Shown piece after piece: positions 25,701 to 34,344 of a DNA stretch of 64,000 nucleotides. Location of the stretch: contig NZ_LIPG01000004.1 of NCBI RefSeq assembly GCF_001905505.1, positions 868,001 to 932,000 of the forward strand, read 5' to 3'. Within the stretch, counting starts at the first letter, position 1; every line of letters begins with the position of its first letter. A model generated the notes under the pieces. It was not told where the DNA came from. It did not search any database and worked only from the letters and a program-made list of their open reading frames with translations. The translations under genes and the position numbers were made by a program. This DNA comes from Streptomyces sp. CB02058 (lineage in GTDB: Bacteria > Actinomycetota > Actinomycetes > Streptomycetales > Streptomycetaceae).

Positions 25701-26615
25701 ATGTACGACCCGACGAGGCTGGCCGCGCTGGTGGCGGTGGCCGAGGCCGGCTCGATCACACGGGCGGCCGCGCGGCTGGGCTACACCGCGCCAGCGCTCT
25801 CGCAGCAGCTGGCCAAACTGGAGCGGGAGGCCGGGGCCGCGCTGCTCGTCCGGCACCACCGTGGTGCGCGACTGACGGCCGCCGGGGAGCTGCTGGCCGG
25901 GCGGGCCAGGCGGGTCCTGGACGAGTTGGACCAGGCGCGGCACGAGCTGGCCCGCCTCGCCGGGCTGTCGGGCGGGCGGCTGCGGGTCGGCACCTTCGTG
26001 ACGGCCGGCATCCATCTGCTGCCGCCGGTGCTCACCGCCTTCCGCCGCGCCCACCCCGATGTCGAGCTGACCGTCACGGACTACGAGCCGCCGGCCGGGG
26101 TGGCCGCGGTGGCGGCGGGCGAGGTGGATCTGGCGCTGACCCACGCCTACGAACCGGCGGCGCCCGATCCGCTGCCCGCGGGGGTGCACGCCGAGCCACT
26201 GCTCGTCGAGGAGCTGGTGCTCGTCACCGCGCTCGGGCAGATGCTGTCCGAGGGCAGCGGTCCGCTGCCTGTCTCCGAGCTGGCCGGCCGCCCGCTGATC
26301 AGCAGCGCGCCGGCTCATCCGCCACGGCGCGGGGTGGAACGCGCGCTGGCCGACGCGGGGGCGACCCCCGCCGTGGTGTGCGAGTCTCCGGGCTACGCGC
26401 TGGTGTGCGCGCTGGTCAGCGCGGGCATCGGCGTGGCGGTCGTACCGGAGATGGTCGCGACGATGTCCCCGACACCTCTGGCCGTGCGACGCCTGGAACC
26501 GGCGGCGTTCCGGCGGACGATCTCCGTGGCGCACCGGGGGGAGCGGAACACGGCGGCCGCTTCTACGCTGATGGCGCTGCTGCGCAGCGGCTTCGGCCGG
26601 GCCTCCGCACCGTAG
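25701..26615 (+). CDS. LysR family regulator, likely controlling the divergent LysE
   Basis: 304 residues. The N-terminal winged helix is YDPTRLAALVAVAEAGSITRAAARLGYTAPALSQQLAKLE in parts. The periplasmic-binding-type effector domain follows, beginning LRVGTFVTAGIHLLPPVL. LysR regulators of lysE-like genes act as activators that bind the exported amino acid. The 145-base gap after it holds a short run of good coding character ending at about 26724, noted in the findings. Confidence 0.92.
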   Translation: MYDPTRLAALVAVAEAGSITRAAARLGYTAPALSQQLAKLEREAGAALLVRHHRGARLTAAGELLAGRARRVLDELDQARHELARLAGLSGGRLRVGTFVTAGIHLLPPVLTAFRRAHPDVELTVTDYEPPAGVAAVAAGEVDLALTHAYEPAAPDPLPAGVHAEPLLVEELVLVTALGQMLSEGSGPLPVSELAGRPLISSAPAHPPRRGVERALADAGATPAVVCESPGYALVCALVSAGIGVAVVPEMVATMSPTPLAVRRLEPAAFRRTISVAHRGERNTAAASTLMALLRSGFGRASAP

Positions 26616-26760
26616 GCGATGGCTTGACGGGTGCCGGCTCAGCGTTGCCGTCCTTGCGCTCGACCAGGTGATCCCGTTCGGCCTGTCGACGCCGGTCGAG
26701 GTGGTCGGCACGACCAACCTCTGAGGGCGGCCGGCACCGCCGGTCGAAGGGCAGCAGCCG

Positions 26761-27192
26761 TCACGTCTGCGCGGGGACCGCCCAGGGAAGAGCGATCGAC
26801 ACGGTCTTGCCGCCGTCGGGGGTGGGGCTGACGCTGAGCCGTCCACCGCACTGCTTGGCGAGGGCCCGGATGATCACCATGCCCCGGCCGTTGTCCTGCC
26901 TGACCGCCGCGGGCAGGCGCTGGGGCCATCGGGGGTGACTGTCCGTCACTCCGAGGAAGAGCTCGACGTCCCGGTCCAGGCGGAGGTCCACGGTGAACGT
27001 GGGTGACTGGCCGAAGGTGTGCTGCACGGCGTTGGTGGCCAGTTCCGAGACGATCAGCCGGATGTCGTCGGCGGTCTCGCTGCCTTCGGCCAGACCCCAT
27101 TCGGCGAGTACCCGTGCGACGTATCTCCGGGCCTCGGACACCGAGGCCGGGTCGCTCGGCAGAGTCACGGTTGCTTCCTGATGGTCTGCCAT
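26761..27192 (-). CDS. ATP-binding protein of the anti-sigma regulatory (HATPase_c_2) type
   Basis: 143 residues from the ATG at 27192. It is a GHKL ATPase domain of the RsbW/SpoIIAB type: N-box IRLIVSELATNAVQHTF and G1/G2 elements DNGRGMVIIRALAKQCGG, ending GGKTVSIALPW. Streptomyces carry dozens of these next to helix-turn-helix/DUF397 pairs, as here. Some act as anti-sigma kinases; for most the partner is unknown. It is divergent from the XRE gene, with a palindrome in between. Confidence 0.88.
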   Translation of the reverse strand: MADHQEATVTLPSDPASVSEARRYVARVLAEWGLAEGSETADDIRLIVSELATNAVQHTFGQSPTFTVDLRLDRDVELFLGVTDSHPRWPQRLPAAVRQDNGRGMVIIRALAKQCGGRLSVSPTPDGGKTVSIALPWAVPAQT

Positions 27193-27294
27193 GGCGACGC
27201 CGTCCCTTTCCCGCCTGACCGACCCGCGATCGGCCTGGACTGTGCTTCGCGCCAGACTGCCACCGATGCTGCCCCGCAGGGCAGCGATCGACCA

Positions 27295-27310
27295 AGATAT
27301 GCATATATCT
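27295..27310. promoter_or_regulatory. AT-rich palindrome between the ATPase and XRE genes
   Basis: AGATAT-GCAT-ATATCT is a 16-base inverted repeat made almost wholly of A and T in otherwise GC-rich DNA. It lies 103 bases before the ATPase start and 111 before the XRE start. Candidate operator for the XRE protein or a promoter core; assignment is inference. Confidence 0.45.
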
Positions 27311-27420
27311 GTCGCCCATTCCGGTGAACTCTCCCCCGTAGCCGTACACAACCACCACACTGGCCCCTTTCCTGGCTGTCCCGCGGAGGACGGCCCTCCG
27401 CACAAGGGAAGGAGGCCGGC

Positions 27421-28278
27421 ATGCGGCACGGCCCCGTGGTACGCCGTCGCAAACTCGGGGAGGAACTGCGCAGCCTGCGCCATGCCTCGGGACTCACCAG
27501 CCGGGAAGCCGCCGTGATGCTGGGCTGGAACCAGTCGAAGGTGAGCCGGATCGAGACGGGGGCGAGCGGGGTGACTCCCGCCGACGTGACCCGGCTGCTC
27601 GACGCCTACGGCGTGGACGACGCACACCTGCGCTCACTGCTCCAGACCCTCGCGGGCTCGGCGGGCGGCGGCGGAGTCGGCTGGTGGCACGCCTATCGCG
27701 GGCTCATCCCGCCCCAGTACCGCGACTTCATCAGCCTGGAGTCCCAGGCCTGTGAGGCCCGCACCCTGGAGACCTCGGTGGTGCCGGGGCTGCTGCAGAC
27801 AGCCGACTACGCGCGAGCGGTGACCCGGTCCTCGCTGGACGGGCTCCCGCCCGCACAGCTCGACTCCCTGGTGGAGGTCAGACTCGCCCGGCAGAGCGTC
27901 CTGTACTCACCGGGACCGCTGCGGTTCAGCGCCGTGCTCGACGAGGCCGTGCTCCGGCGCCGGGTCGGCGGCCCCGCGGTCATGCGGGATCAGCTGCATC
28001 ACCTGGCACGTTCCGCTCAACTGCCCCACGTGACACTGCAGTTACTGCCGTTCGAGGCGGGAAGCTACGTCGGACTCACCGGGCCTTTCGTTATCTTCTC
28101 CTTTCCGAGCACTTCTGATCTGGATGTGGTCACTCTTGACCATTTGACGAGTAGTCTCTATCTGGAGCGGAGAGAAGACCTTGAGGCGTACAGCTCGGCC
28201 TTCCGTACGTTGCAGGCCCACGCGCTGTCGCCGGAGCGTTCGCTGGACCTCATCGCCGCCGTAGGCCGTGGCGATTAG
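27421..28278 (+). CDS. XRE-type helix-turn-helix regulator with DUF5753 domain, contains a TTA codon
   Basis: 285 residues. The helix-turn-helix is LGEELRSLRHASGLTSREAAVMLGWNQSKVSRIETG (residues 12-48 in parts). The remainder is the DUF5753 domain, including YRDFISLESQACEARTLETSVVPGLLQTADYARAV. This family pairs with DUF397 proteins, and one follows 31 bases downstream. Codon 208 (28042-28044) is TTA, so full translation should depend on bldA, linking it to development or antibiotic production. A strong GAAGGAGG ribosome site lies upstream. Confidence 0.92.
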   Translation: MRHGPVVRRRKLGEELRSLRHASGLTSREAAVMLGWNQSKVSRIETGASGVTPADVTRLLDAYGVDDAHLRSLLQTLAGSAGGGGVGWWHAYRGLIPPQYRDFISLESQACEARTLETSVVPGLLQTADYARAVTRSSLDGLPPAQLDSLVEVRLARQSVLYSPGPLRFSAVLDEAVLRRRVGGPAVMRDQLHHLARSAQLPHVTLQLLPFEAGSYVGLTGPFVIFSFPSTSDLDVVTLDHLTSSLYLERREDLEAYSSAFRTLQAHALSPERSLDLIAAVGRGD

Positions 28279-28309
28279 GCGGAACTTCAGACTGCCCGAG
28301 GGGGGCACG

Positions 28310-28516
28310 ATGTCCGACCGTCCCGCACAGCCCGCACCCACATGGCGGCGCAGCAGCCGCAGCACAGGGATGAACAACTGCGTGGAAGCAGCGCTGCTCG
28401 GCGAGAATCTCCTGGCCGTCCGGGACTCCAAGGACGAGGCGCTCCCACCTCTGCGCTTCTCCGGGACGGCGTGGACGTCCTTCGTGGCCGGGCTGCACGG
28501 TCCCCGGGTCGGCTGA
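28310..28516 (+). CDS. DUF397 domain protein
   Basis: 68 residues from the ATG at 28310, with GAGGGGGG upstream. The signature WRRSSRSTGMNNCVEAA and VRDSKD followed by a W near the C-terminus define DUF397. These small acidic or neutral proteins pair with DUF5753 regulators; characterised examples affect antibiotic synthesis and may antagonise the regulator like an antitoxin (partly established). It shares an operon with the TTA-containing XRE gene. Confidence 0.92.
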   Translation: MSDRPAQPAPTWRRSSRSTGMNNCVEAALLGENLLAVRDSKDEALPPLRFSGTAWTSFVAGLHGPRVG

Positions 28517-28558
28517 CGCGGGCCTTCCCGGGGCATCGGTGCCGTGGTGGCTCCGGAC

Positions 28559-29704
28559 TCAGCCGGCCGGGGGCGCCGTCGAGACGATCGTGCTCACGGC
28601 GGCCTCGATCTGGTCCTGCGTCAGGTCGGCCCGGGCGGTCAGCCGGAGCCGTGAGATCCCGTCCGGCACCGACGGCGGCCGGAAGCATCCCACCGCGAGC
28701 CCGGCCTCCCGGCAGTCCGCCGCCCAGCGCACGGCCGACTCCGGGGAGGGCGCGCGTACCGACACGACGGCGGCGTCGGGGCGTACGGCGGTCAGGCCCG
28801 CCGCGGTCAGCCGGCCGTGCAGGTCGAGGGCGACCGCGCCTGCCCTGGCCGCGCGTTCCGGCTCCCGGCGCAGCAGCCGGAGCGCGCCGAGCGCGCCGCC
28901 GGCAGCGGCCGGCGCGAGGCCGGTGTCGAAGATGAACGTACGGGCTGTGTTGACCAGATGGCTGATGACCCGGGCGGGTCCCAGGACCGCTCCGCCCTGG
29001 CTGCCCAGCGACTTGGAGAGGGTGAGCGTGGCGACGATCCCCTCGTCGCCCGCGAGACCGGCGGCGGCGAGCGCGCCGCGCCCTCCCTCGCCCAGGACCC
29101 CCAGTCCGTGCGCGTCGTCCACCAGGAGGGCGGCGCCCCCGTCCCGGCAGGCGTCGGCCAGGGCGGGAAGCGGGGCCGCGTCGCCGTCCACCGAGAAGAC
29201 CGAGTCGGTCACGGCCAGTGCCCGTCCCCCGTGGGTGCGGAGCGTCTTGCGTACGGCCTCGGGGTCCGCGTGCGGCACCACGGCGGTCGCGGCCCGGGAG
29301 AGCCTGCAGCCGTCGACGATCGAGGCGTGGTTACCCGCGTCGGACACGATCAGCCAGTCGCGTCCGGTGAGCGCGGTGAGGGCCGCGAGGTTGGCGGCGT
29401 AACCGGAGGAGAACACGAGGGCCGCTTCGAATCCGCAGAAGTCGGCGAGTTCCCGCTCCAGTTCGGCGTGGAGTGCGGTGGAGCCGGTGACCAGACGGGA
29501 GCCGGTGGAACCCGCACCCCATTCCCGCGCCGCCTCCGCAGCGGCCGAGGTGACCTCGGGGTGCCGGGTCAGCCCCAGGTAGTCGTTGCTGGCGAGGTCC
29601 AGCGGTCCGGCCTCGGCGGGCCTCGGGCGCAGCATCCGGACGAGTCCGGCGTCTGCCCGGCGGCGCGCCTCGTCGTCGATCCAGTCGAATGGGGCGTAGG
29701 ACAT
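28559..29704 (-). CDS. bioF: 8-amino-7-oxononanoate synthase
   Basis: 381 residues. It is a PLP enzyme of the alpha-oxoamine synthase group: LASNDYLGLTRHPEV, GSTGSRLVTGS, the FSSGYAANLAAL segment, VDDAHGLGVLG, and the PLP Lys in LTLSKSLGSQGG. It condenses pimeloyl-ACP (or CoA) with alanine in biotin synthesis. It is divergent from bioB-bioA-bioD, completing the pathway from the pimeloyl stage; no bioC or bioH gene is in this window. Confidence 0.95.
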   Translation of the reverse strand: MSYAPFDWIDDEARRRADAGLVRMLRPRPAEAGPLDLASNDYLGLTRHPEVTSAAAEAAREWGAGSTGSRLVTGSTALHAELERELADFCGFEAALVFSSGYAANLAALTALTGRDWLIVSDAGNHASIVDGCRLSRAATAVVPHADPEAVRKTLRTHGGRALAVTDSVFSVDGDAAPLPALADACRDGGAALLVDDAHGLGVLGEGGRGALAAAGLAGDEGIVATLTLSKSLGSQGGAVLGPARVISHLVNTARTFIFDTGLAPAAAGGALGALRLLRREPERAARAGAVALDLHGRLTAAGLTAVRPDAAVVSVRAPSPESAVRWAADCREAGLAVGCFRPPSVPDGISRLRLTARADLTQDQIEAAVSTIVSTAPPAG

Positions 29705-29847
29705 GAGCGGGTCCCTTTTGTAGGCAGCTCACAGACCCTAACCGGGTGCGCAACAGGCCAGGGTGTGGCAATACACACAGCATCGGCCGGCTCTCCTGTC
29801 CGGTTCCTCCTTGGCCGATGGCGGTGCCGTACGTCAGGATCAACGCC

Positions 29848-31086
29848 ATGGACCTGCTGAACACGCTGGTGGACAAGGGGCTGCGGCGCGAACTGCCGAC
29901 CCGTGAAGAGGCGCTCGCCGTGCTGGCGACCTCCGACGACGAACTGCTCGACGTGGTGGCCGCGGCCGGGAAGGTGCGCCGCCAGTGGTTCGGCAGGCGC
30001 GTCAAGCTGAACTATCTGGTGAACCTGAAGTCCGGGCTCTGTCCCGAGGACTGCTCGTACTGCTCGCAGCGCCTCGGCTCCAAGGCCGAGATCCTCAAGT
30101 ACACCTGGCTGAAACCGGACGAGGCGAAGAAGGCCGCCGCCGCGGGTGTGGCCGGTGGCGCGAAGCGCGTGTGCCTGGTGGCGAGCGGCCGGGGGCCGAC
30201 CGACCGGGACATCGACCGGGTGTCGCAGACGATCGAAGCGATCAAGGATCAGCACGAGGGCGTCGAGGTGTGCGCCTGTCTCGGCCTTCTGTCGGAGGGC
30301 CAGGCCGACCGCCTCAGGTCTGCGGGCGCCGACGCGTACAACCACAACCTCAACACCTCCGAGGGTACGTACGGAGACATCACCACCACCCACACGTACG
30401 CCGACCGGGTGGACACCGTTCAGCAGGCCCAGGCGGCCGGGCTCTCCGCCTGCTCCGGTCTGATCGCCGGGATGGGCGAGACCGACGCCGATCTCGTGGA
30501 CGTCGTGTTCTCGCTGCGCGCGCTGGACCCCGACTCGGTGCCGGTGAACTTCCTGATTCCCATGGAGGGCACGCCGCTCGCCAAGGAGTGGCACCTCACA
30601 CCGCAGCGGTGCCTTCGCATCCTGGCGATGGTCAGGTTCGTCTGCCCCGATGCCGAGGTGCGGCTCGCGGGCGGGCGTGAGGTCCATCTGCGCTCGATGC
30701 AGCCGCTGGCCCTGAATCTGGTCAACTCGATCTTCCTGGGCGACTACCTGACCAGCGAGGGGCAGGCCGGGCAGACCGACCTCGACATGATCGCGGACGC
30801 CGGTTTCGAAGTGGAGGGAGCGGAGACCACGACCCTCCCGGAGCACCGCGCGCAGTCGGCGGGCGGCTGCGGTTCGCACGAGAGCAGCGGGTGCGGTTCA
30901 CACGGGAGCGGCTGCGCTCCGTGCGGCGAATCCGGCTCCACGGCGGGTGACACCTCGGCGGTGTGCGGGACCGTGGCGGCGCCCGCCGACCGGGCGCCCG
31001 AGGCCACCGAGCCCCTGACGGCGCGCACGGACCTGGTGGCCGTCCGCCGACGCGGTGCCGGAACGGATCTCGCACCCAATGCCTGA
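29848..31086 (+). CDS. bioB: Biotin synthase with a Cys/His-rich C-terminal tail
   Basis: 412 residues from the ATG at 29848; the ATG at 29818 is an alternative. The radical-SAM cluster ligands are Cys65, Cys69 and Cys72 in CPEDCSYC, and YNHNLNTSEGTYGDI and RLAGGRE carry further family residues. It inserts sulfur into dethiobiotin. The catalytic core ends near residue 330; about 75 more residues follow, starting at about 337 with GGCGSHESSGCGSHGSGCAPC, five Cys and two His in 30 residues. That tail may bind metal or a cluster. The bioA start lies inside the last codons. Between bioF and bioB, GTGTG-N6-CACAC (29764-29779) is a weak operator candidate. Confidence 0.95.
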   Translation: MDLLNTLVDKGLRRELPTREEALAVLATSDDELLDVVAAAGKVRRQWFGRRVKLNYLVNLKSGLCPEDCSYCSQRLGSKAEILKYTWLKPDEAKKAAAAGVAGGAKRVCLVASGRGPTDRDIDRVSQTIEAIKDQHEGVEVCACLGLLSEGQADRLRSAGADAYNHNLNTSEGTYGDITTTHTYADRVDTVQQAQAAGLSACSGLIAGMGETDADLVDVVFSLRALDPDSVPVNFLIPMEGTPLAKEWHLTPQRCLRILAMVRFVCPDAEVRLAGGREVHLRSMQPLALNLVNSIFLGDYLTSEGQAGQTDLDMIADAGFEVEGAETTTLPEHRAQSAGGCGSHESSGCGSHGSGCAPCGESGSTAGDTSAVCGTVAAPADRAPEATEPLTARTDLVAVRRRGAGTDLAPNA

Positions 31087-32383
31087 CCCGCTCCGCCCCG
31101 CCGAACTCCTCGCCCTGGACCGGGCCCACGTCTGGCACCCCTACGGCCCGATGCCGGGGCGGCAGGAACCGCTGGTCGTGGAGTCCGCGTCCGGGGTCCG
31201 TCTCAGACTCGCCGAACCCGCCCATGGGCAGAGCGAGTTGGTGGACGGCATGTCGTCCTGGTGGTCGGCGGTCCACGGCTACAACCATCCGGTGCTCAAC
31301 GAGGCCGCCCGCGGGCAACTGGACCGGATGAGCCATGTGATGTTCGGCGGGCTCACCCATGAGCCCGCCGTCCGGCTGGCCGCCCGGCTGGTGGAGATCA
31401 CCCCTGAGCCGCTGCGACACGTCTTCCTCGCCGATTCGGGTTCGGTCTCGGTCGAGGTCGCGGTGAAGATGTGCCTGCAGTACTGGCGCTCGGCCGGGCG
31501 GCCGGGCAAGCACCGGCTGCTGACGTGGCGCGGCGGCTACCACGGGGACACCTGGCAGCCGATGTCGGTGTGCGACCCCGAGGGCGGGATGCACGAGCTG
31601 TGGTCGGGTGCCCTCCCCCGGCAGGTCTTCGCGGACGCCCCCCCGGACGGCTTCAACGCCGAGCCGGACGAGGCGTACGTGAGGCATCTGCGGGAGCTGA
31701 TCGCCGCCCACGCCGACGAGCTGGCCGCGGTGATCGTGGAGCCCGTCGTCCAGGGCGCGGGCGGGATGCGGTTCCACTCGCCCGCCTACCTCCGGGTGCT
31801 CCGCGAGGCGTGCGACGCGAACGACGTGCTGCTGGTGTTCGACGAGATCGCGACCGGCTTCGGCCGCACCGGCAAGCTCTTCGCGGCGGGGCATGCCGGG
31901 GTGTCACCGGACGTGATGTGTGTCGGCAAGGCGCTGACCGGCGGCTATCTGACGCTGGCGGCGACACTGTGCACCTCACGGGTGGCCGAGGGCATTTCGA
32001 GCGGAGAGGTGCCGGTGCTGGCGCACGGGCCGACCTTCATGGGCAATCCACTGGCCTCGGCCGTGGCCTGCGCGTCCGTGGACCTCCTGCTGGGCCAGGA
32101 CTGGGAGCTGGAGGTCGAGCGGATCGGCAGGGCTCTGCGCCTCGGGCTGGCCGGGGCCTCGGAGCTGCCGGGTGTACGGGAGGTCAGAGTGCTGGGCGCG
32201 ATCGGGGTCGTACAGCTCGATCACGAGGTGGACATGGAGGCCGCGACCCGCGCGGCGGTCCGCGAGGGTGTGTGGCTGCGCCCGTTCCGCGATCTCGTGT
32301 ACACGATGCCGCCCTATGTGACGGGCGACGACGATGTGGCGCGAATCTGCCGGGCCGTGTGCGCGGCGGCGAGGGAAGGCTGA
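31079..32383 (+). CDS. bioA: Adenosylmethionine-8-amino-7-oxononanoate aminotransferase
   Basis: 434 residues from the ATG at 31079, overlapping the bioB stop by eight bases; a GTG at 31055 is also in frame. It is a class III aminotransferase: HVWHPYGPM, DGMSSWWSAVHGYNHP (substrate-binding Trp pair), RGGYHGDTWQPMSVCDP, VFDEIATGFGRTG and the PLP Lys in CVGKALTGGYL. It uses S-adenosylmethionine as amino donor to make 7,8-diaminononanoate. Confidence 0.96.
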   Translation: MPDPLRPAELLALDRAHVWHPYGPMPGRQEPLVVESASGVRLRLAEPAHGQSELVDGMSSWWSAVHGYNHPVLNEAARGQLDRMSHVMFGGLTHEPAVRLAARLVEITPEPLRHVFLADSGSVSVEVAVKMCLQYWRSAGRPGKHRLLTWRGGYHGDTWQPMSVCDPEGGMHELWSGALPRQVFADAPPDGFNAEPDEAYVRHLRELIAAHADELAAVIVEPVVQGAGGMRFHSPAYLRVLREACDANDVLLVFDEIATGFGRTGKLFAAGHAGVSPDVMCVGKALTGGYLTLAATLCTSRVAEGISSGEVPVLAHGPTFMGNPLASAVACASVDLLLGQDWELEVERIGRALRLGLAGASELPGVREVRVLGAIGVVQLDHEVDMEAATRAAVREGVWLRPFRDLVYTMPPYVTGDDDVARICRAVCAAAREG

Positions 32384-32384
32384 G

Positions 32385-33074
32385 ATGACGATTCTGGTGG
32401 TGTCCGGCACGGGCACCGAGATCGGCAAGACGATCGTGACGGCCGCGGTGGCGGCGGCCTGGCAGGGCCGCAGGGTTGCCGTGCTCAAGCCCGCCCAGAC
32501 GGGTCTCGCGCCGGGAGAGCCGGGGGACGCCGCCGAGGTGGTCAGGCTGGCCGGCGCCCATGTGACCGCGGTCGAACTGGCTCGTTTCCCGGAGCCGTTG
32601 GCACCCGAGACGGCGGCACGCCGCGCCGGGCTCACGCCCGTACGCCCGTACGAGATCGCCGAGACGGCCCAGAAGCTGGCGACGGAGCACGATCTCGTAC
32701 TCGTCGAGGGCGCGGGCGGGCTGCTCGTGCGCTACGACGAACAGGGAGCCACGCTCGCGGACGCCGCACGGCTGATGACGGCACCGGTGCTGGTCGTGGC
32801 GGCCGCGGGCCTGGGCACCCTCAACGCCACCGCTCTGACGACGGAGGCCCTGCGGTCGCGCGGGCTGGTGTGCCCGGGTGTGGTGGTGGGGAGCATGCCG
32901 GCCGACCCGGACCTGGCCTCCCGGTGCAACATCGACGACCTGCCTGTCTCGGCGGGGGCGCCGCTCCTGGGCGCGGTGCCTGCCGGAGCCGGGTCACTGG
33001 CCCCGTCCGACTTCCGGGCCCGGGCGGCGAGTTGGCTGGCGCCGGAGCTCGGAGGGAACTCGGCCCGCGCATGA
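32385..33074 (+). CDS. bioD: Dethiobiotin synthetase
   Basis: 229 residues from the ATG at 32385, one base after the bioA stop. P-loop GTGTEIGKTIVTAA, KPAQTG, and the EGAGGLLVRYDEQG segment are typical. It closes the ureido ring with ATP and CO2. Tight spacing shows one bioB-bioA-bioD transcript with coupled translation. Confidence 0.96.
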   Translation: MTILVVSGTGTEIGKTIVTAAVAAAWQGRRVAVLKPAQTGLAPGEPGDAAEVVRLAGAHVTAVELARFPEPLAPETAARRAGLTPVRPYEIAETAQKLATEHDLVLVEGAGGLLVRYDEQGATLADAARLMTAPVLVVAAAGLGTLNATALTTEALRSRGLVCPGVVVGSMPADPDLASRCNIDDLPVSAGAPLLGAVPAGAGSLAPSDFRARAASWLAPELGGNSARA

Positions 33075-33144
33075 GCGGCTGAGTGCGCCCGTACGGGGGA
33101 GAATCGAGGTGGAGCCGTTTCCCCGTGCTCGAAGGAGGCCCGTC

Positions 33145-33843
33145 ATGCGTCGGCGCAGCACGAAGAATCCTCGGGACGCGGTGCACCACCCGGTCTTCGC
33201 CCGCTTCTACGCCCGGATGAGCGTGACCGCCGATCTCAAGGCGGGCATCGCGGCCCACCGCGAGGAGCTCCTCGCCGGCCTCTCCGGCCGGGTCATCGAG
33301 ATCGGCGCGGGCAACGGCCTCAATTTCGCTCACTACCCGGGGGCCGTCTCCGAGGTGATGGCGATCGAGCCGGAGCGCAATCTGCGCCGGCTGGCGACCG
33401 ATGCCGCGCTGCGGGCGGAGGTACCGGTCGATATGGTGCCGGGCACCGCGGAGGCGCTGCCGGTCAAGAGCGAGGCGTTCGACGCCGCCGTGGCCTCGCT
33501 GGTCCTGTGCACCGTACGGGATCTGCCCCGGGCGCTGGCGGAGATCAAGCGGGTGCTGAGGCCGGGCGGCGAGCTGCGCTTCTTCGAGCACACCCTGGCG
33601 CAGGGCGGAGCGCTGGCAGCGGCGCAGCGGACGGTGGACCGCACCTTCTGGCCGTTGCTCTTCGGGGGCTGCCACACCGCACGGGACACGATCACCGCGC
33701 TGGAGGAGGCCGGCTTCGAACTGGGGGTGTACCGCCGGTTCCGCATCCCTGAACGTGGCGTGCAGCTGCCGACCACGCCCTGTGTGCTGGGCGTGGCCCG
33801 GAGGTCCGCGGTGGTGGACCGGTCAGCGGAGGCTTCGCCCTGA
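33145..33843 (+). CDS. Class I SAM-dependent methyltransferase
   Basis: 232 residues from the ATG at 33145 with GAAGGAGG upstream. Motif I is VIEIGAGNGLNFAHYP, then IEPERNLRRLA, MVPGTAEALPV, VASLVLCTVRDLP and KRVLRPGGELRFFEH, as in the Methyltransf_11 group. The substrate is unknown; the C-terminal RTFWPLLFGGCHTARDT region occurs in a family sometimes annotated as phospholipid N-methyltransferase-like. It lies 70 bases after bioD and may have its own promoter. The 33844-33972 gap shows nothing notable. Confidence 0.85.
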   Translation: MRRRSTKNPRDAVHHPVFARFYARMSVTADLKAGIAAHREELLAGLSGRVIEIGAGNGLNFAHYPGAVSEVMAIEPERNLRRLATDAALRAEVPVDMVPGTAEALPVKSEAFDAAVASLVLCTVRDLPRALAEIKRVLRPGGELRFFEHTLAQGGALAAAQRTVDRTFWPLLFGGCHTARDTITALEEAGFELGVYRRFRIPERGVQLPTTPCVLGVARRSAVVDRSAEASP

Positions 33844-33972
33844 CCGCTCGGGCGGAGGCTCTTCCGGCCGATCGCGCGCAGGCCCCTTCACGTACGGCCG
33901 TGCGGGGCCCTTCGCGTCCGGCCTCGCCCCGGGGCTGCTCCCGCATCGGGACTCCCGCCATGGGACGCGTCC

Positions 33973-34344
33973 TCACAGGCTCCAGCGGCGCAGCTCGTCG
34001 GCGATGGCCCTGACGTCGGCCTTGCCCTCTTTCACCAGCAGCGCGAGATCGCGCACCTGTTCGGGCGAAGTGATGATCTTCAGCCCGGAGGCGACGAGGT
34101 AGCCGTAGGCGACGGCGGAGGCGAACATCGCGTTCGAGTGCTCCAGCGCGGGCACATGGAGGAGCAACTGCAGCATGGCGGCGGCCCGGGAATGCGGATC
34201 GCTGTAGACGGGGCTGCCGAAGATCTCCGCCTCGTGCCGGCTGACAGCGGCGACGAGCGCACCCCAGTCCACGACCTGGGGATCGCCGGGCGTCTTGTGC
34301 TCGGCGACCATGAGCAGCCAGGAAAGGTCGATCTGCAGGTTCAA
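33973..34344 (-). CDS. Doc/Fic-like toxin component with degenerate Fic motif
   Basis: 123 residues. The layout resembles Doc: an N-terminal LSWLLMVAEHK segment, GALVAAVSRHEAEIFGSPVYSDPHSRAAAMLQLLLHVPALEHSN, then AYGYLVASGLKI. The Fic active site HxFx(D/E)GNxR is not present; HVPALEHSN occupies its place, with the His and Asn kept but the Arg lost. It overlaps the upstream ribbon-helix-helix gene by four bases, the usual antitoxin-toxin order. It may be a toxin with altered chemistry or an inactive relic. Confidence 0.75.
   Translation of the reverse strand: MNLQIDLSWLLMVAEHKTPGDPQVVDWGALVAAVSRHEAEIFGSPVYSDPHSRAAAMLQLLLHVPALEHSNAMFASAVAYGYLVASGLKIITSPEQVRDLALLVKEGKADVRAIADELRRWSL

Noticed and set aside
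27165..27627. Upstream extension of the anti-sigma-type ATPase across the intergenic region
   Set aside because: The extension would overlap the divergent XRE gene start and the AT-rich palindrome, and the domain begins normally at the ATG at 27192.
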